Notes: a model not told the origin generated them from the sequence alone. A stretch of 64,000 bases of DNA from Williamsia deligens (GCF_024171765.1 NZ_JAMTCI010000005.1:62001-126000), one strand, 5' to 3'; counted from the first letter of the stretch, positions 16,072 to 24,493 are shown. A program made the numbers and translations.

Positions 16072-17561
16072 CCGATCCCGATCCACACGGCGGCGGTGAC
16101 GTCGACGCCACCGGTGACCAGCGCGCCCCGGTGCGCACAGGTCCGCCCCGCGGTTCGACCATCACCGCGGACACGGTTGCCGTGTTCGGACGGCCCGACG
16201 GGGTCGAGGGCTCGTTCGCGGCCCCCGAGCAGCAACGCGCCCGACCGCGCCAACCGGTCACCGCACCGCCGGACCCGGTCCTGCGCGAGGCGTTCTCCCG
16301 GCCCGACGACGCCTCGGAGACCATCGGTCGCGACCCCGAGGCCCGCTACGGCGAGCAGGTCGAGGACGACGCACCCGCAGACCCCTGGCGTGATCCGGCG
16401 AGCATCGCCGCGATGGACCGGCCCGCGATGGCGGTCCCCTCCTCGCCCGAGCCCACGATCCCCGGGCACCGTCTCGGCGTCCGCGAGCTCCTCTTCGACC
16501 GGATGGTCAGCCGGCGGGCTCTTCTCGTCCTCGCCGTCGTGGCCCTCGCCGTCGGTGCTCTCGGTGGCCTGATCGGTCGCGTCACGGCCGAGGTCGTGCC
16601 ACCCCTGCACTCCGACACCGTCTCCCTCGGCGAGACGACGTCACCGCCCGACACCCGCGACGGGGTCGTCGCCGCCGTGGCCGCCGCGGTCGAGAAGGCC
16701 GTCGTCGCGATCACGGTCCGGACGTCGGGAGCCGTGGGCACCGGATCGGGTGTCGTGCTGGACAAGCAGGGGTACATCGTGACCAACAACCACGTGATCG
16801 CGCTCGCGGCCACGCAACGCGCCACCCTCGAGGTCACCTTCGCCGACCGACAGCGGGTGCCCGCCCGGATCGTCGGGCGGGACACCAAAACCGATCTCGC
16901 CGTCATCAAGGTCGACGGTGTGGATGACCTGACCGTGGCCGCACTCGGCGACTCGGCGAATCTCCGCATCGGCCAGCAGGTGGTGGCCTTCGGCTCGCCG
17001 CTCGGCCTCGACCGCACCGTGACCAGCGGGATCGTCAGTGCCACGGACCGCGCGGTCCCGCTCCGACCCGACGACACCTCCGACACCGACGCCGTGATCG
17101 ACGCCATCCAGACCGACGCGGCGATCAACCCCGGCAACTCCGGCGGACCCCTCGTCGACGACGACGCGAAGGTGATCGGCATCAACACCGCCCGCGCCGA
17201 CTCCGGCGGCGGGTCCTACGGGCTGGGCTTCGCCATCCCGATCGACGAGGTCCGTGAGGTGGCCGGCGAGCTCATCCGTGACGGCCGCGCGACGCACGCT
17301 GAGATCGGTGTCAGCGCCAGCTCGGTCCGCAACGACCGCGTGCTCGGCGCCCAGGTGAGCAACATCCGCGCCGGGTCGCCCGCGGCCTCGGCCGGGCTCC
17401 GGGAGGGCGACGTCGTCACCGAGTTCGACGGACGACCCATCGACGGTGCCGACGAGCTGACCGTCGCCGCTCGCACCGCCCCGATCGGGAAGTCCGTGCC
17501 GTTCACCTACTCCCGCGACGGACGGGTGTTCACCGGGACCATCACTCCCGACGCCGACTGA
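16068..17561 (+). CDS. htrA: HtrA-like membrane-anchored serine protease
   Basis: Envelope quality-control protease, 497 residues. Long disordered cytosolic region (1-145), one transmembrane helix (about 150-172), then a trypsin-like domain with His242 (TNNHV), Asp276 (KTDLAV) and Ser358 (NPGNSGGPL), and a C-terminal PDZ domain (about 405-490). The active site is therefore outside the membrane. GTG 16068 overlaps the rseA stop, so the two are coupled. Mycobacterial HtrA works with SigE/RseA signalling; the order sigE-rseA-htrA-tatB supports the same here. Confidence 0.95.
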   Translation: MTDPDPHGGGDVDATGDQRAPVRTGPPRGSTITADTVAVFGRPDGVEGSFAAPEQQRARPRQPVTAPPDPVLREAFSRPDDASETIGRDPEARYGEQVEDDAPADPWRDPASIAAMDRPAMAVPSSPEPTIPGHRLGVRELLFDRMVSRRALLVLAVVALAVGALGGLIGRVTAEVVPPLHSDTVSLGETTSPPDTRDGVVAAVAAAVEKAVVAITVRTSGAVGTGSGVVLDKQGYIVTNNHVIALAATQRATLEVTFADRQRVPARIVGRDTKTDLAVIKVDGVDDLTVAALGDSANLRIGQQVVAFGSPLGLDRTVTSGIVSATDRAVPLRPDDTSDTDAVIDAIQTDAAINPGNSGGPLVDDDAKVIGINTARADSGGGSYGLGFAIPIDEVREVAGELIRDGRATHAEIGVSASSVRNDRVLGAQVSNIRAGSPAASAGLREGDVVTEFDGRPIDGADELTVAARTAPIGKSVPFTYSRDGRVFTGTITPDAD

Positions 17562-17562
17562 G

Positions 17563-17568
17563 TACCCT
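17563..17568 (+). promoter_or_regulatory. -10-like TACCCT, leaderless tatB
   Basis: TACCCT, 7-base spacer, then GTG 17576. The gap between the htrA stop and tatB is only 14 bases, so this would be an internal promoter in addition to read-through from htrA. Confidence 0.45.
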
Positions 17569-17575
17569 CACGTAG

Positions 17576-18100
17576 GTGTTCTCGAGCATCGGTTGGGGCG
17601 AGCTGCTCGTCCTCCTCGTGGCCGGTCTGGTCATCCTCGGACCCGAGCGTCTGCCGGGTGCGGTCCAGTGGACGATGAAATCCCTGCGGCAGGTCCGTGA
17701 GTACGCCTCCGGCGCCACCAACCAGCTCAAGGAGGACCTCGGACCGGAGTTCGAGGACTTCCGCAAGCCGCTGTCGGACCTCAACGAGCTCCGGGGGATG
17801 ACACCCCGCTCGCTCATCACGAAGCATCTCCTCGACGGGGACGACTCGTTCTTCACCGGCGACTTCGACGGCCGCGCCTCGGACGGTGTCACCCGTATCA
17901 AGCCGGTGTCGGCACCGATGCCCGAGGCCAATCCCACCCCGTCGCCGTCGTCGGCCATCACCCCGTCCGACGCGCCGCCGTCCCTGACCAAGGGATCGGC
18001 GTCGACACCCGCACGGTCGACCCCGACACGCTCGACGACGGACGGCGGGACGCAGCGCGCGAACCGTCGGCCGTCCGTCAGCGACTGGGACGCCACCTGA
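17576..18100 (+). CDS. tatB: Sec-independent translocase subunit TatB
   Basis: Part of the TatBC receptor for twin-arginine signal peptides. 174 residues: an N-terminal membrane helix (about 5-22, [20 protein letters not shown]), a hinge ending in GPERLP, an amphipathic helix ([16 protein letters not shown]) and a long Ser/Thr/Pro-rich cytosolic tail. GPERLP and the gene position after htrA favour TatB over TatA. The stop codon is inside a hairpin shared with mrp. Confidence 0.93.
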   Translation: MFSSIGWGELLVLLVAGLVILGPERLPGAVQWTMKSLRQVREYASGATNQLKEDLGPEFEDFRKPLSDLNELRGMTPRSLITKHLLDGDDSFFTGDFDGRASDGVTRIKPVSAPMPEANPTPSPSSAITPSDAPPSLTKGSASTPARSTPTRSTTDGGTQRANRRPSVSDWDAT

Positions 18101-18122
18101 CCCGGTGACGTGACGGGTCAGG
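18096..18122. terminator. Hairpin spanning tatB and mrp stop codons
   Basis: CCTGACCCG (18096-18104) and CGGGTCAGG (18114-18122) pair perfectly over 9 bp around a 9-base loop. Both TGA codons (18098-18100 on plus, 18118-18120 on minus) are in the stem. Likely bidirectional terminator. Confidence 0.6.
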
Positions 18123-19290
18123 CGTTGCGCGCGGTGTCGATACCGAGGCTCATACCCGCGAGACCACGTCGACGGACGGCCAGTTTCTCGGCCACGCCCC
18201 GTAGCGCGGACCCGGCGGGCGATGTCGGATCGGACAGGACGAGCGGCATGCCGCTGTCACCGCCCTCCCGCAGCGCGGTCTCCAACGGGATCTGACCGAG
18301 CAACTCCACCGGTGCCCCGACGGCACGGGTGAGGCGTTCGGCGACCAGTTCGCCACCGCCGGAGCCGAACGGCTCCATGCGTGACCCGTCGGGCAACTCC
18401 ATCCACGACATGTTCTCCACGACGCCGACGATCTTCTGCCGGGTCTGCAGCGCGATCGCGCCGGCGCGCTCGGCGACCTCGGCGGCGGCCTGCTGCGGCG
18501 TGGTGACCACGAGGATCTCCGCACCGGGGATGAGCTGGGCGATCGAGATGGCGACGTCACCGGTGCCCGGCGGCAGGTCGAGAAGGAGCACGTCCAGGTC
18601 GCCCCAGTAGACGTCGGCCAGGAACTGCTGTAACGCACGGTGCAGCATCGGCCCGCGCCACACGACGGGCGTGTTCCCGCTGGTGAACTGCGCGATCGAG
18701 ATGAAGCGCACGCCGTGGGCGCTCGGCGGCATGATCATCTTCTCGACCTGGGTGGGGGCGGCGTCGTTGCCCATCATCCGGGGCACCGAGTGGCCGTAGA
18801 TGTCGGCGTCGAGGACGCCGACGGTCAGCCCCCGCTCGGCCAGCGCGGCGGCGAGGTTCACCGTGACGCTGGACTTGCCGACACCGCCCTTGCCGGACGC
18901 GACGGCGTAGACCCGCGTGAGCGAGCCCGGTTGCGCGAACGGGATCACGGGTTCGGCGCGGTCCCCGCGGAGGCTCTTGCGCAGTTCGGTGCGCTGGGCG
19001 TCGTCCATCACGTCGAGTTCGACGCGGACCGCGCCGACGCCGGCGACGTCGGAGGCGGCGGTGGTCACCCGGTCGGTGATCTCCGTCCGCAGCGGACAGC
19101 CGGACGTCGTCAGGTAGATGCCGATGTCCACGCTGCCGTCGTCGGCGACGGCGACGGACTTGAGCATCCCCAGTTCGGTGATCGGCTTGCCGATCTCGGG
19201 ATCGGTCACCTTGGTCAGCGCGGTGCGGATCGCGGACTCGGTGTCGGAGGCCGAGCGCGCCGTCCCGTCGTGCCGCTTGTCGTCAGTCAT
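18118..19290 (-). CDS. mrp: Mrp/NBP35-family P-loop ATPase (Fe-S carrier family)
   Basis: 390-residue cytosolic ATPase; the family carries and delivers Fe-S clusters. N-terminal DUF59/MIP18 domain (about 16-105) with TSGCPLR, then the P-loop domain with Walker A GKGGVGKS (133-140), DADIYGHSVPRMMG and the LLLDLPPGTGDVAISI switch region. The C-terminal CxxC that usually ligates the cluster after ENM is absent: the segment reads ENMSWMELPDGSRMEPFG. I recall the same loss in mycobacterial Mrp. ATG start with TACGCT 8 bases upstream. Confidence 0.93.
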   Translation of the reverse strand: MTDDKRHDGTARSASDTESAIRTALTKVTDPEIGKPITELGMLKSVAVADDGSVDIGIYLTTSGCPLRTEITDRVTTAASDVAGVGAVRVELDVMDDAQRTELRKSLRGDRAEPVIPFAQPGSLTRVYAVASGKGGVGKSSVTVNLAAALAERGLTVGVLDADIYGHSVPRMMGNDAAPTQVEKMIMPPSAHGVRFISIAQFTSGNTPVVWRGPMLHRALQQFLADVYWGDLDVLLLDLPPGTGDVAISIAQLIPGAEILVVTTPQQAAAEVAERAGAIALQTRQKIVGVVENMSWMELPDGSRMEPFGSGGGELVAERLTRAVGAPVELLGQIPLETALREGGDSGMPLVLSDPTSPAGSALRGVAEKLAVRRRGLAGMSLGIDTARNA

Positions 19291-19298
19291 CGCCGACC

Positions 19299-19304
19299 AG
19301 CGTA
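19299..19304 (-). promoter_or_regulatory. -10-like TACGCT, leaderless mrp
   Basis: Minus-strand TACGCT, 8-base spacer, ATG 19290; no Shine-Dalgarno. Confidence 0.45.
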
Positions 19305-19326
19305 TCGGTCGGGCCGCGGCGGCCGA

Positions 19327-20721
19327 TCAGCCCAGGGCCAGCGCGGGGGTGGCGGCCACGGTGAGCGAGCGGACGGTGCACGCGGCCTTCGTCTCGGTGG
19401 CCGGGGTGAGCGCGCCGGTCAGCTCGCCGGCGACGGTGACGGGTCCGCACCGGGTGCCGAGGGCGTCGACGGTGATGCCGGCGATCTCGACGGTGGTCGC
19501 CCCGGTGGGGGTGAGGGTCCACGGCAGCGCTGCGGTCCTCGACACCCCGCACAGAGGGTTGTCGCCGCGGACGACGGCGCGGGTCACGGTGGCGGCACTG
19601 CCGTCGGCCGACGTCCGGCCGGTCAGGTCGACGGTGCAGGTCACGGGGCCCGCCGGGGAGGCGACGACGATGCTCGCGGGTGCGGTGAAGGCGGCGTTCA
19701 CCGACTTCAGCCGGGGTGCGGCGCCGGGGGCCGGGGTGGTCGGTGCGCCGGGGACCGTGGAGCCGCGGGGTGCGACGGGCGCGCCGGGAGCGGCCGGCCT
19801 GGGGGCGACGGTCGGTGCGGGCAACCCGTCGATCGGGGTGGTGGGGACCGCACCGGTGGCGTAGCCCAGCGCCCAGGCGACGACGTCGGCGACGTAGGGG
19901 AGCGACTGGTTGTAGCGCATGACCGCCGACACCCGGTGCTGCGGGTTCATGATGTCGCTGACACCCGAGCACAGGTATCGCCCGGCCGAGTAGGTGGCGT
20001 CGAACAGGTTGTTGGGGTCGGCCTTCTCGTCGCCGTTGGCGTCGGCTCCCCAGGCGGCCCAGGTGCTCGGGATGAACTGCATCGGCCCCACGGCACGGTC
20101 GTGGACCGGGTCGCCGTCGATCGCACCCTTGTCCGTGTCGGTGATGACGGCGTCGCCGTTGTTCGAGCCGTCGAGCACGGGTCCGAGGATCGGGGTGAGT
20201 GTGGTCCCCGAGGAGTCGACGTTGCCGTTGCCGGCATGGCCGCTCTCGATGCGGCCGATGCCGGCGAGCAGGAACCAGGGCAGCTTGCAGCCCGGGTTCT
20301 CCCCGGCGATGCGGTCGGCCGCGAGCTTGTAGGCACGCATGGCGATCCCGGGGATCCCGAGCGGACCGGACGGCAGGGCGGGGGCGAGCGTCCGCACCGC
20401 CCCGGTCGCCTGCGTCGCGGCGGCTGCGGACGCGGCGCTGACGGGCGGCGGGGCGACCCGCGAGGCGCGTGCGGTCACCGGCGCGAGGTCGGCGGCCGGT
20501 GCGGCCGCGGCGGCGGTGGTGGGGACGGGCAGTCGTTGGGCGCTCGAGGTGGAGGCGCCGAGCAGGACGATGCCCATCAGGAGACTGGCGACACCGGCGG
20601 TGACCACGCGGCCGGAGGTGTTGTCGGCGACGCCGCGCGCGGCCCCCGACAACGCTGCGACGCTGTTCGCAGACCACCGGCGTACTGCGGCGACCGACGA
20701 CCGAGATGTCCTACCGACCAC
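19327..20721 (-). CDS. Secreted lytic murein transglycosylase
   Basis: 464 residues. N-terminal signal anchor (about 39-58), Ala/Pro-rich linker, then a lysozyme-like fold: WFLLAGIGRIESGHAG with probable catalytic Glu159, AVGPMQFIPSTWAAWGAD, NLFDATYSAGRYLC and VMRYNQSLPYVADVVAWALGY. These are transglycosylase signatures (MltB/SLT type; Rv1230c-like by position near mrp). After a Pro/Ala-rich linker comes a roughly 120-residue beta-rich tail of unknown role with three Cys. It acts in the cell wall. GTG 20721 has CAGGAGC upstream and a long leader that may hold a riboswitch. Confidence 0.88.
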   Translation of the reverse strand: MVGRTSRSSVAAVRRWSANSVAALSGAARGVADNTSGRVVTAGVASLLMGIVLLGASTSSAQRLPVPTTAAAAAPAADLAPVTARASRVAPPPVSAASAAAATQATGAVRTLAPALPSGPLGIPGIAMRAYKLAADRIAGENPGCKLPWFLLAGIGRIESGHAGNGNVDSSGTTLTPILGPVLDGSNNGDAVITDTDKGAIDGDPVHDRAVGPMQFIPSTWAAWGADANGDEKADPNNLFDATYSAGRYLCSGVSDIMNPQHRVSAVMRYNQSLPYVADVVAWALGYATGAVPTTPIDGLPAPTVAPRPAAPGAPVAPRGSTVPGAPTTPAPGAAPRLKSVNAAFTAPASIVVASPAGPVTCTVDLTGRTSADGSAATVTRAVVRGDNPLCGVSRTAALPWTLTPTGATTVEIAGITVDALGTRCGPVTVAGELTGALTPATETKAACTVRSLTVAATPALALG

Positions 20722-20895
20722 GAGTCCGATGCTCCTGTCACGTCAGCACGGCGCCTCGCCCCTGCGATGCGCAGGACGCGATTCACCCAGTGCTGGTGCA
20801 TGTTCCGTGACGTCCGGATGCCGACTTCATCATCCGGTCGCCCGACGGTCTGTCTCCCGCCGACCCCGAGGCGGGCTGTGACCCACGATACATAC
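20722..20895 (-). promoter_or_regulatory. Long structured leader of the transglycosylase; possible c-di-AMP (ydaO-type) riboswitch
   Basis: The 5' region holds GGGTGAATC (minus strand, near 20780-20790), a GGCGGGAGACAGACC segment earlier, and end segments GTCAC-AGC (near 20875-20882) and GCT-GAC-GTGAC (near 20736-20746) that could close the structure. Actinobacterial ydaO riboswitches precede cell-wall lytic genes and contain GGGTGAATC, but the conserved AGCTAACC-type 3' block is not clearly present. Treat as a candidate only. Confidence 0.3.
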
Positions 20896-20929
20896 GGGGT
20901 GCGGTGGCCGATGCGTTTCGCCCGGAGGC

Positions 20930-21457
20930 TCAGGATCTGCCGGACCCGCGGGGACGGTCGTCGGGGGTGTCACCGGCGCGTAGGGCGGTGGTGAGCTCGC
21001 TCAGCAGGTCGTCGAGTTCACGACGGAGGTAGTCGCGGGTGACGGTGTCGCCGACGGCGAGACGCACCGCCGCGAGTTCACGGGCGAGGAACTCCGTGTC
21101 GGCCTTGGTCTGTTCGGCCCGGGCCCGGTCCTCGTCGATCGCGATGCGGTCGCGGTTCTCCTGCCGGTTCTGCGCCAGCAGGATCAGCGGCGCCGCGTAG
21201 GCCGCCTGCGTGGAGAAGGCCAGGTTGAGCAGGATGAAGGGGTAGGGGTCCCACCGGATGCTCACGGCGACGAGGTTCAGGGCGATCCACACCACGACGA
21301 TGACCGTCTGGATGGCGAGGTACCGCCCGGTCCCCAGGAAACGGGCCAGCTTCTCCGAGTACACCCCGACGATGTCGGCGTCGATGTGGAGGCCGAGACC
21401 CCGACGGCGGGGCCGTGGGGTGTCGAGCCGGCTGCGCGGGGAGCGGTCCGGGCTCAT
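20930..21457 (-). CDS. DUF1003 membrane protein
   Basis: 175 residues. Basic N-terminus, two membrane helices (about 46-66, YLAIQTVIVVVWIALNLVAV; and about 74-95, PFILLNLAFSTQAAYAAPLILL), then the DUF1003 hallmark AQNRQENRDRIAIDEDRARAEQ and a charged, probably coiled tail. The function is unknown. ATG 21457 overlaps the MgtE-like stop by 4 bases (ATGA), so the two are coupled and the products may act together at the membrane. In mycobacteria these two genes are also neighbours. Confidence 0.9.
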   Translation of the reverse strand: MSPDRSPRSRLDTPRPRRRGLGLHIDADIVGVYSEKLARFLGTGRYLAIQTVIVVVWIALNLVAVSIRWDPYPFILLNLAFSTQAAYAAPLILLAQNRQENRDRIAIDEDRARAEQTKADTEFLARELAAVRLAVGDTVTRDYLRRELDDLLSELTTALRAGDTPDDRPRGSGRS

Positions 21458-22776
21458 CGCTGCACCGTCCCCTCGGCGCCGGTGAGCGTCGACAGCCGTC
21501 CCGAGCGGGACCTCGGCTCGGATTCCCGCCAGTCCTCGGGCAACAGGTGGTCGAGGAGGTCGTCGACGGTCACCGCTCCGAGCAGGTGCCCCTCGGCGTC
21601 GACGACGGGGCCGCACACCAGGTTGTAGGTCGCGAAGTACCGCGTCACCTCCTCGAGGGTGTCCTCCGGCCGCAGGGTGGCGAGGTCGGTGTCGACGATG
21701 CCGCCGACGAGGTCGGCAGGGGGTTCACGGAGCAGTTTCTGCAGGTGGACGCACCCGAGGTATTTCCCGGTGGGTGTCGCGGTGGGCGGACGCACGACGA
21801 ACGTCAGGCTCGCCGACGCGGGGGTGAGGTCGGGGTTGCGCGCGCGGGCCAGGGCCTCGGCCACGGTGGTGCTCGCGGTGATCACGGTCGGCTCGGGCGT
21901 CATGAGGCCACCGGCGGTGTCCGGGGAGAAGGTGAGGAGCCGACGGACCGGCGCGGAGTCCTCGGGGTCCATCAGCTGCAGCAGCGCCTCCGCCTCGAGG
22001 TCGGGGAGTTCCCCGAGCAGGTCGGCGGCGTCGTCCGGGTCCATCGCCTCGAGGACGTCGGCGGCACGGTCGACCTCCATGTGGCCGATGAGCTCGGTCT
22101 GGTCGTCCACGGGGAGCTCCTGCACGACGTCGGCGAGTCGCTCGTCGTCGAGAGCCGCGGCGATCTCCTGGCGGCGCTTGCTGGGCAGCTCGCGCAGCGC
22201 GTTCGCGACGTCGGCCGGTCGCATCCCGTCGAACTGCGAGAGCGCCTGCGACACGGCCTGGCCGGGGAGTTGGAGGGCAGTGTGGTTCAGCCCGCGCACG
22301 GCGCTCCACTCGACCACGTGTGTCCCGCCCCGACGGCGCAGCCGCGACCGGCTGGCACGGACGGCGACGCGACACACCACCCAGTCGCGGGTGCGGGTGC
22401 GTTCGATCGCGAGGTCGACGACGGAGACGTCGACGCCGGCCAACTCCGGGAGGTCGGGGTCGTCGACGCGCACGCGGGTGTCGAGTATCTGTCCGATCGC
22501 CAGCGCCTCCCCGGGACGCAGGTCGAGCCGACGGAGGCTGACGGTGCCGGTGGTGAGGGTGACCGAGCTCGCCTCGATGGAGGTGACCCGCAGCATCGGG
22601 ACGAAGATCCTCCGCCGGGTGGTCAGTTCGACCGCGAGACCCAGCGCACGGGGCGGGGCCGAGTCGTGTCGGATCGACAGGACGAGATCCCGCACGCGAC
22701 CGATCGCCTCGCCGTCGGGACCCGACACCGCGAGTCCCGCGAGCCGGGCCACGAACACCTTGCCCACCGTTGCCAT
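21454..22776 (-). CDS. MgtE-like soluble protein (MgtE_N and CBS domains, no channel)
   Basis: 440 residues, Rv1232c-like. N-terminal beta-rich PRC-barrel-like part (1-170, GPDGEAIGRVRDLV), a MgtE N-domain of helical repeats (about 180-285: LRELPSKRRQEIAAALDDERLADVVQ, EAMDPDDAADLLGEL), then two CBS motifs (about 290-410, GLMTPEPTVI and CGPVVDAEGHLLGAVTVDDLL). The protein ends there: the five-helix Mg2+ channel domain is absent. A Mg2+ or nucleotide sensor partnering another membrane protein is inferred. ATG 22776 with TACCCT 7 bases upstream; the frame is open to 22878 but that part looks non-coding. Confidence 0.88.
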   Translation of the reverse strand: MATVGKVFVARLAGLAVSGPDGEAIGRVRDLVLSIRHDSAPPRALGLAVELTTRRRIFVPMLRVTSIEASSVTLTTGTVSLRRLDLRPGEALAIGQILDTRVRVDDPDLPELAGVDVSVVDLAIERTRTRDWVVCRVAVRASRSRLRRRGGTHVVEWSAVRGLNHTALQLPGQAVSQALSQFDGMRPADVANALRELPSKRRQEIAAALDDERLADVVQELPVDDQTELIGHMEVDRAADVLEAMDPDDAADLLGELPDLEAEALLQLMDPEDSAPVRRLLTFSPDTAGGLMTPEPTVITASTTVAEALARARNPDLTPASASLTFVVRPPTATPTGKYLGCVHLQKLLREPPADLVGGIVDTDLATLRPEDTLEEVTRYFATYNLVCGPVVDAEGHLLGAVTVDDLLDHLLPEDWRESEPRSRSGRLSTLTGAEGTVQR

Positions 22777-22783
22777 GGCTGTA

Positions 22784-22789
22784 AGGGTA
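22784..22789 (-). promoter_or_regulatory. -10-like TACCCT, leaderless MgtE-like gene
   Basis: Minus-strand TACCCT, 7-base spacer, ATG 22776. Confidence 0.5.
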
Positions 22790-22838
22790 GAGGGCGGTCT
22801 CTGTGAGGCGACGTGGACACGAGAGGGCGGCGGATCCG

Positions 22839-23801
22839 ATGGACGGGACGGACACGACCCCCGATCCCCGCCTCGCATCCCGCCGGACCGTCCTCGCCGT
22901 GCCGGGCAGTTCGGCGCGGATGCTGGCCAAGGCCCGCGAGTGCGGTGCCGACGAGGTCTTCTGCGATCTCGAGGACGCCGTCACCCCGTCGGAGAAGGTC
23001 GAGGCCCGCGCCACCGTCGTCGCCGCGCTCAACGCGGGCGGGTGGCGGCCCGGTCGACGATCGGTCCGGGTCAACGCCTGGTCGACACCGTGGACGCACG
23101 AGGACCTGATCGCCGTGGTCACCGGCGCAGGTGCCCACCTGGACTCGGTCATCGTCCCGAAGGTGCGTGGTGCCGCCGACGTGACCGCCACCGCGCTCCT
23201 GCTCGACCAACTCGAGGTGCGGTGCGGTCTCCCGCGGGGGTGCATCTCGGTGCAGGCGCAGATCGAGGACGCACTGGCCCTGACCCGGGTGACCGAGATC
23301 GCCACGGCGTCACCGCGTCTGGAGGCCCTGGTGGTGGGGCCAGGGGACATGGCGGCCGACCTCGGGATGCGGACGTTGACGACCGGGGAGCAGCCTGTCG
23401 GGTACACCCTGGGCGACGCGCACCACCACGTCATGATGACCGTCCTCGTGGCCGCCCGCGCGCACGGCCTCGCCGCCGTCGACGGCCCGTACCTCGCCCT
23501 GGACAACCCGGATGGACTGCGCCGCATCGCGTCTGCGTCCGCAGCCGTCGGATACGACGGGAAATGGGTGATCCATCCCGGTCAGATCGACACGGTCAAC
23601 GAGGTGTTCACCCCGCCGGACTCGGCCGTCGAGGCCGCCCGAGAGCTGTTGGGGGCGCACGCCGCAGCCGCGGACGGCGCGCGCGGGGCGGCGCGGCATG
23701 CGGGGGAGATGATCGACGAGGCCAGCGCCGCCATGGCCCGATCGGTGCTGGCCCGGGCACGGGCCGCGGGAACGGACCGGGGTCACCGTACGTTCTCCTG
23801 A
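22839..23801 (+). CDS. CitE-like CoA-ester lyase (HpcH/HpaI aldolase family)
   Basis: 320 residues of the CitE-like TIM-barrel family that cleaves or hydrolyses malyl-, citramalyl- or HMG-type CoA esters with Mg2+. Motifs: FCDLEDAVTPSEK (43-52), the SVRVNAWSTPW strand, IVPKVRG, VQAQIEDALAL (Glu ligand), VVGPGDMAADLG and DGKWVIHPGQIDTVNEVF. No citrate lyase alpha or gamma partners are nearby, so a stand-alone lyase or thioesterase is more likely. ATG 22839 is used; GTG 22803 in the same frame is an alternative. Confidence 0.87.
   Translation: MDGTDTTPDPRLASRRTVLAVPGSSARMLAKARECGADEVFCDLEDAVTPSEKVEARATVVAALNAGGWRPGRRSVRVNAWSTPWTHEDLIAVVTGAGAHLDSVIVPKVRGAADVTATALLLDQLEVRCGLPRGCISVQAQIEDALALTRVTEIATASPRLEALVVGPGDMAADLGMRTLTTGEQPVGYTLGDAHHHVMMTVLVAARAHGLAAVDGPYLALDNPDGLRRIASASAAVGYDGKWVIHPGQIDTVNEVFTPPDSAVEAARELLGAHAAAADGARGAARHAGEMIDEASAAMARSVLARARAAGTDRGHRTFS
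23769..23794 (+). promoter_or_regulatory. SigE/SigH-type promoter before the general-stress gene
   Basis: GGAAC (23769-23773), 18 bases, GTT (23792-23794; CGTT), inside the end of the CitE-like gene. It would start transcription near 23801, 56 bases before the GspM-like ATG. Confidence 0.45.
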
Positions 23802-23856
23802 CGACGGAGCCCACACCGACACCGGACACCCCGCGACGACAGAACAGGACGACACC

Positions 23857-24345
23857 ATGACCAACCCCATGAATCCCCGCCCGGCGCAGGGCCCCGGCCT
23901 GCCGACCCCGCCCTCCGGGTGGCCCATCGGGTCCTACGGCACCTACGCCGAGGCGCAGAAGGCCGTCGACTACCTCTCCGACCAGCACTTCCCCGTGCAG
24001 GGCGTGACCATCGTCGGCGTCGACCTCATGCAGGTCGAGCGCGTCACGGGTCGTCTCACCTGGGGACGGGTGATCGGCGGTGGCGTGGCGTCCGGTGCGT
24101 GGCTGGGTCTGTTCGTCGGACTGCTGCTCAGCATCGTGACCGGACAACTGTTGTCCTCGTTGGTCTTCGGCCTCATCTTCGGAGCGCTCTTCGGCGTCAT
24201 CTCGGCGGCGTTGGCCTACGGCGCGACGCGCGGGCAGCGGGACTTCGCCTCCACCATGCAACTCGTCGCGGGTCGCTATGACGTGATCTGCGATCCCAAG
24301 ACGGCGGAGCAGGCGCGGGACCTTTTGGCCCGCACCGCCATCTGA
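23857..24345 (+). CDS. General stress protein 17M-like membrane protein
   Basis: 162 residues (Rv1234-like). N-terminal general-stress-protein 17M-like fold: GSYGTYAEAQKAVDYLSDQHFPVQGVTIVGVDLMQVERVTGRLTW. Two close membrane helices follow (about 76-122, with glycine-rich LFVGLLLS and LIFGALFGVISAALAYG), then a short tail DVICDPKTAEQARDLLAR. The biochemical role is unknown. A candidate ECF-sigma promoter lies upstream. It precedes the lpqY operon but is separated by a hairpin and a new promoter. Confidence 0.85.
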   Translation: MTNPMNPRPAQGPGLPTPPSGWPIGSYGTYAEAQKAVDYLSDQHFPVQGVTIVGVDLMQVERVTGRLTWGRVIGGGVASGAWLGLFVGLLLSIVTGQLLSSLVFGLIFGALFGVISAALAYGATRGQRDFASTMQLVAGRYDVICDPKTAEQARDLLARTAI

Positions 24346-24350
24346 GTCGG

Positions 24351-24368
24351 GCGCCCCAGAGGGGCCGC
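24351..24368 (+). terminator. GC-rich hairpin after the stress gene
   Basis: GCGCCCC, AGA loop, then GGGGCCGC, starting 5 bases after the stop; one bulge and no T-run. Confidence 0.4.
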
Positions 24369-24465
24369 GCGACGCCCGTTCTGCACGATTCCAACACGCC
24401 CGGACACAGAAGCAGGCGCGCTGAGCAGGGATTTCTCCCGACTTGGCACGTTCATGCCGAATGTG

Positions 24466-24493
24466 TTGCGAGTCACGAAACCGCCCCTATAAC
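24466..24493 (+). promoter_or_regulatory. SigA-type promoter of lpqY-sugABC
   Basis: TTGCGA (24466-24471), 16-base spacer, TATAAC (24488-24493), in an AT-richer patch of the 220-base gap before lpqY. The leader would be about 65 bases and carry the strong AAGGAGG site of lpqY. Confidence 0.65.

Noticed and set aside
18640-20994. 784-codon open frame on the plus strand across mrp, its neighbour and the transglycosylase
   Set aside because: It lies antisense to two well-recognised genes, is extremely Gly/Arg-rich and has no family motif; it is a high-GC shadow frame.
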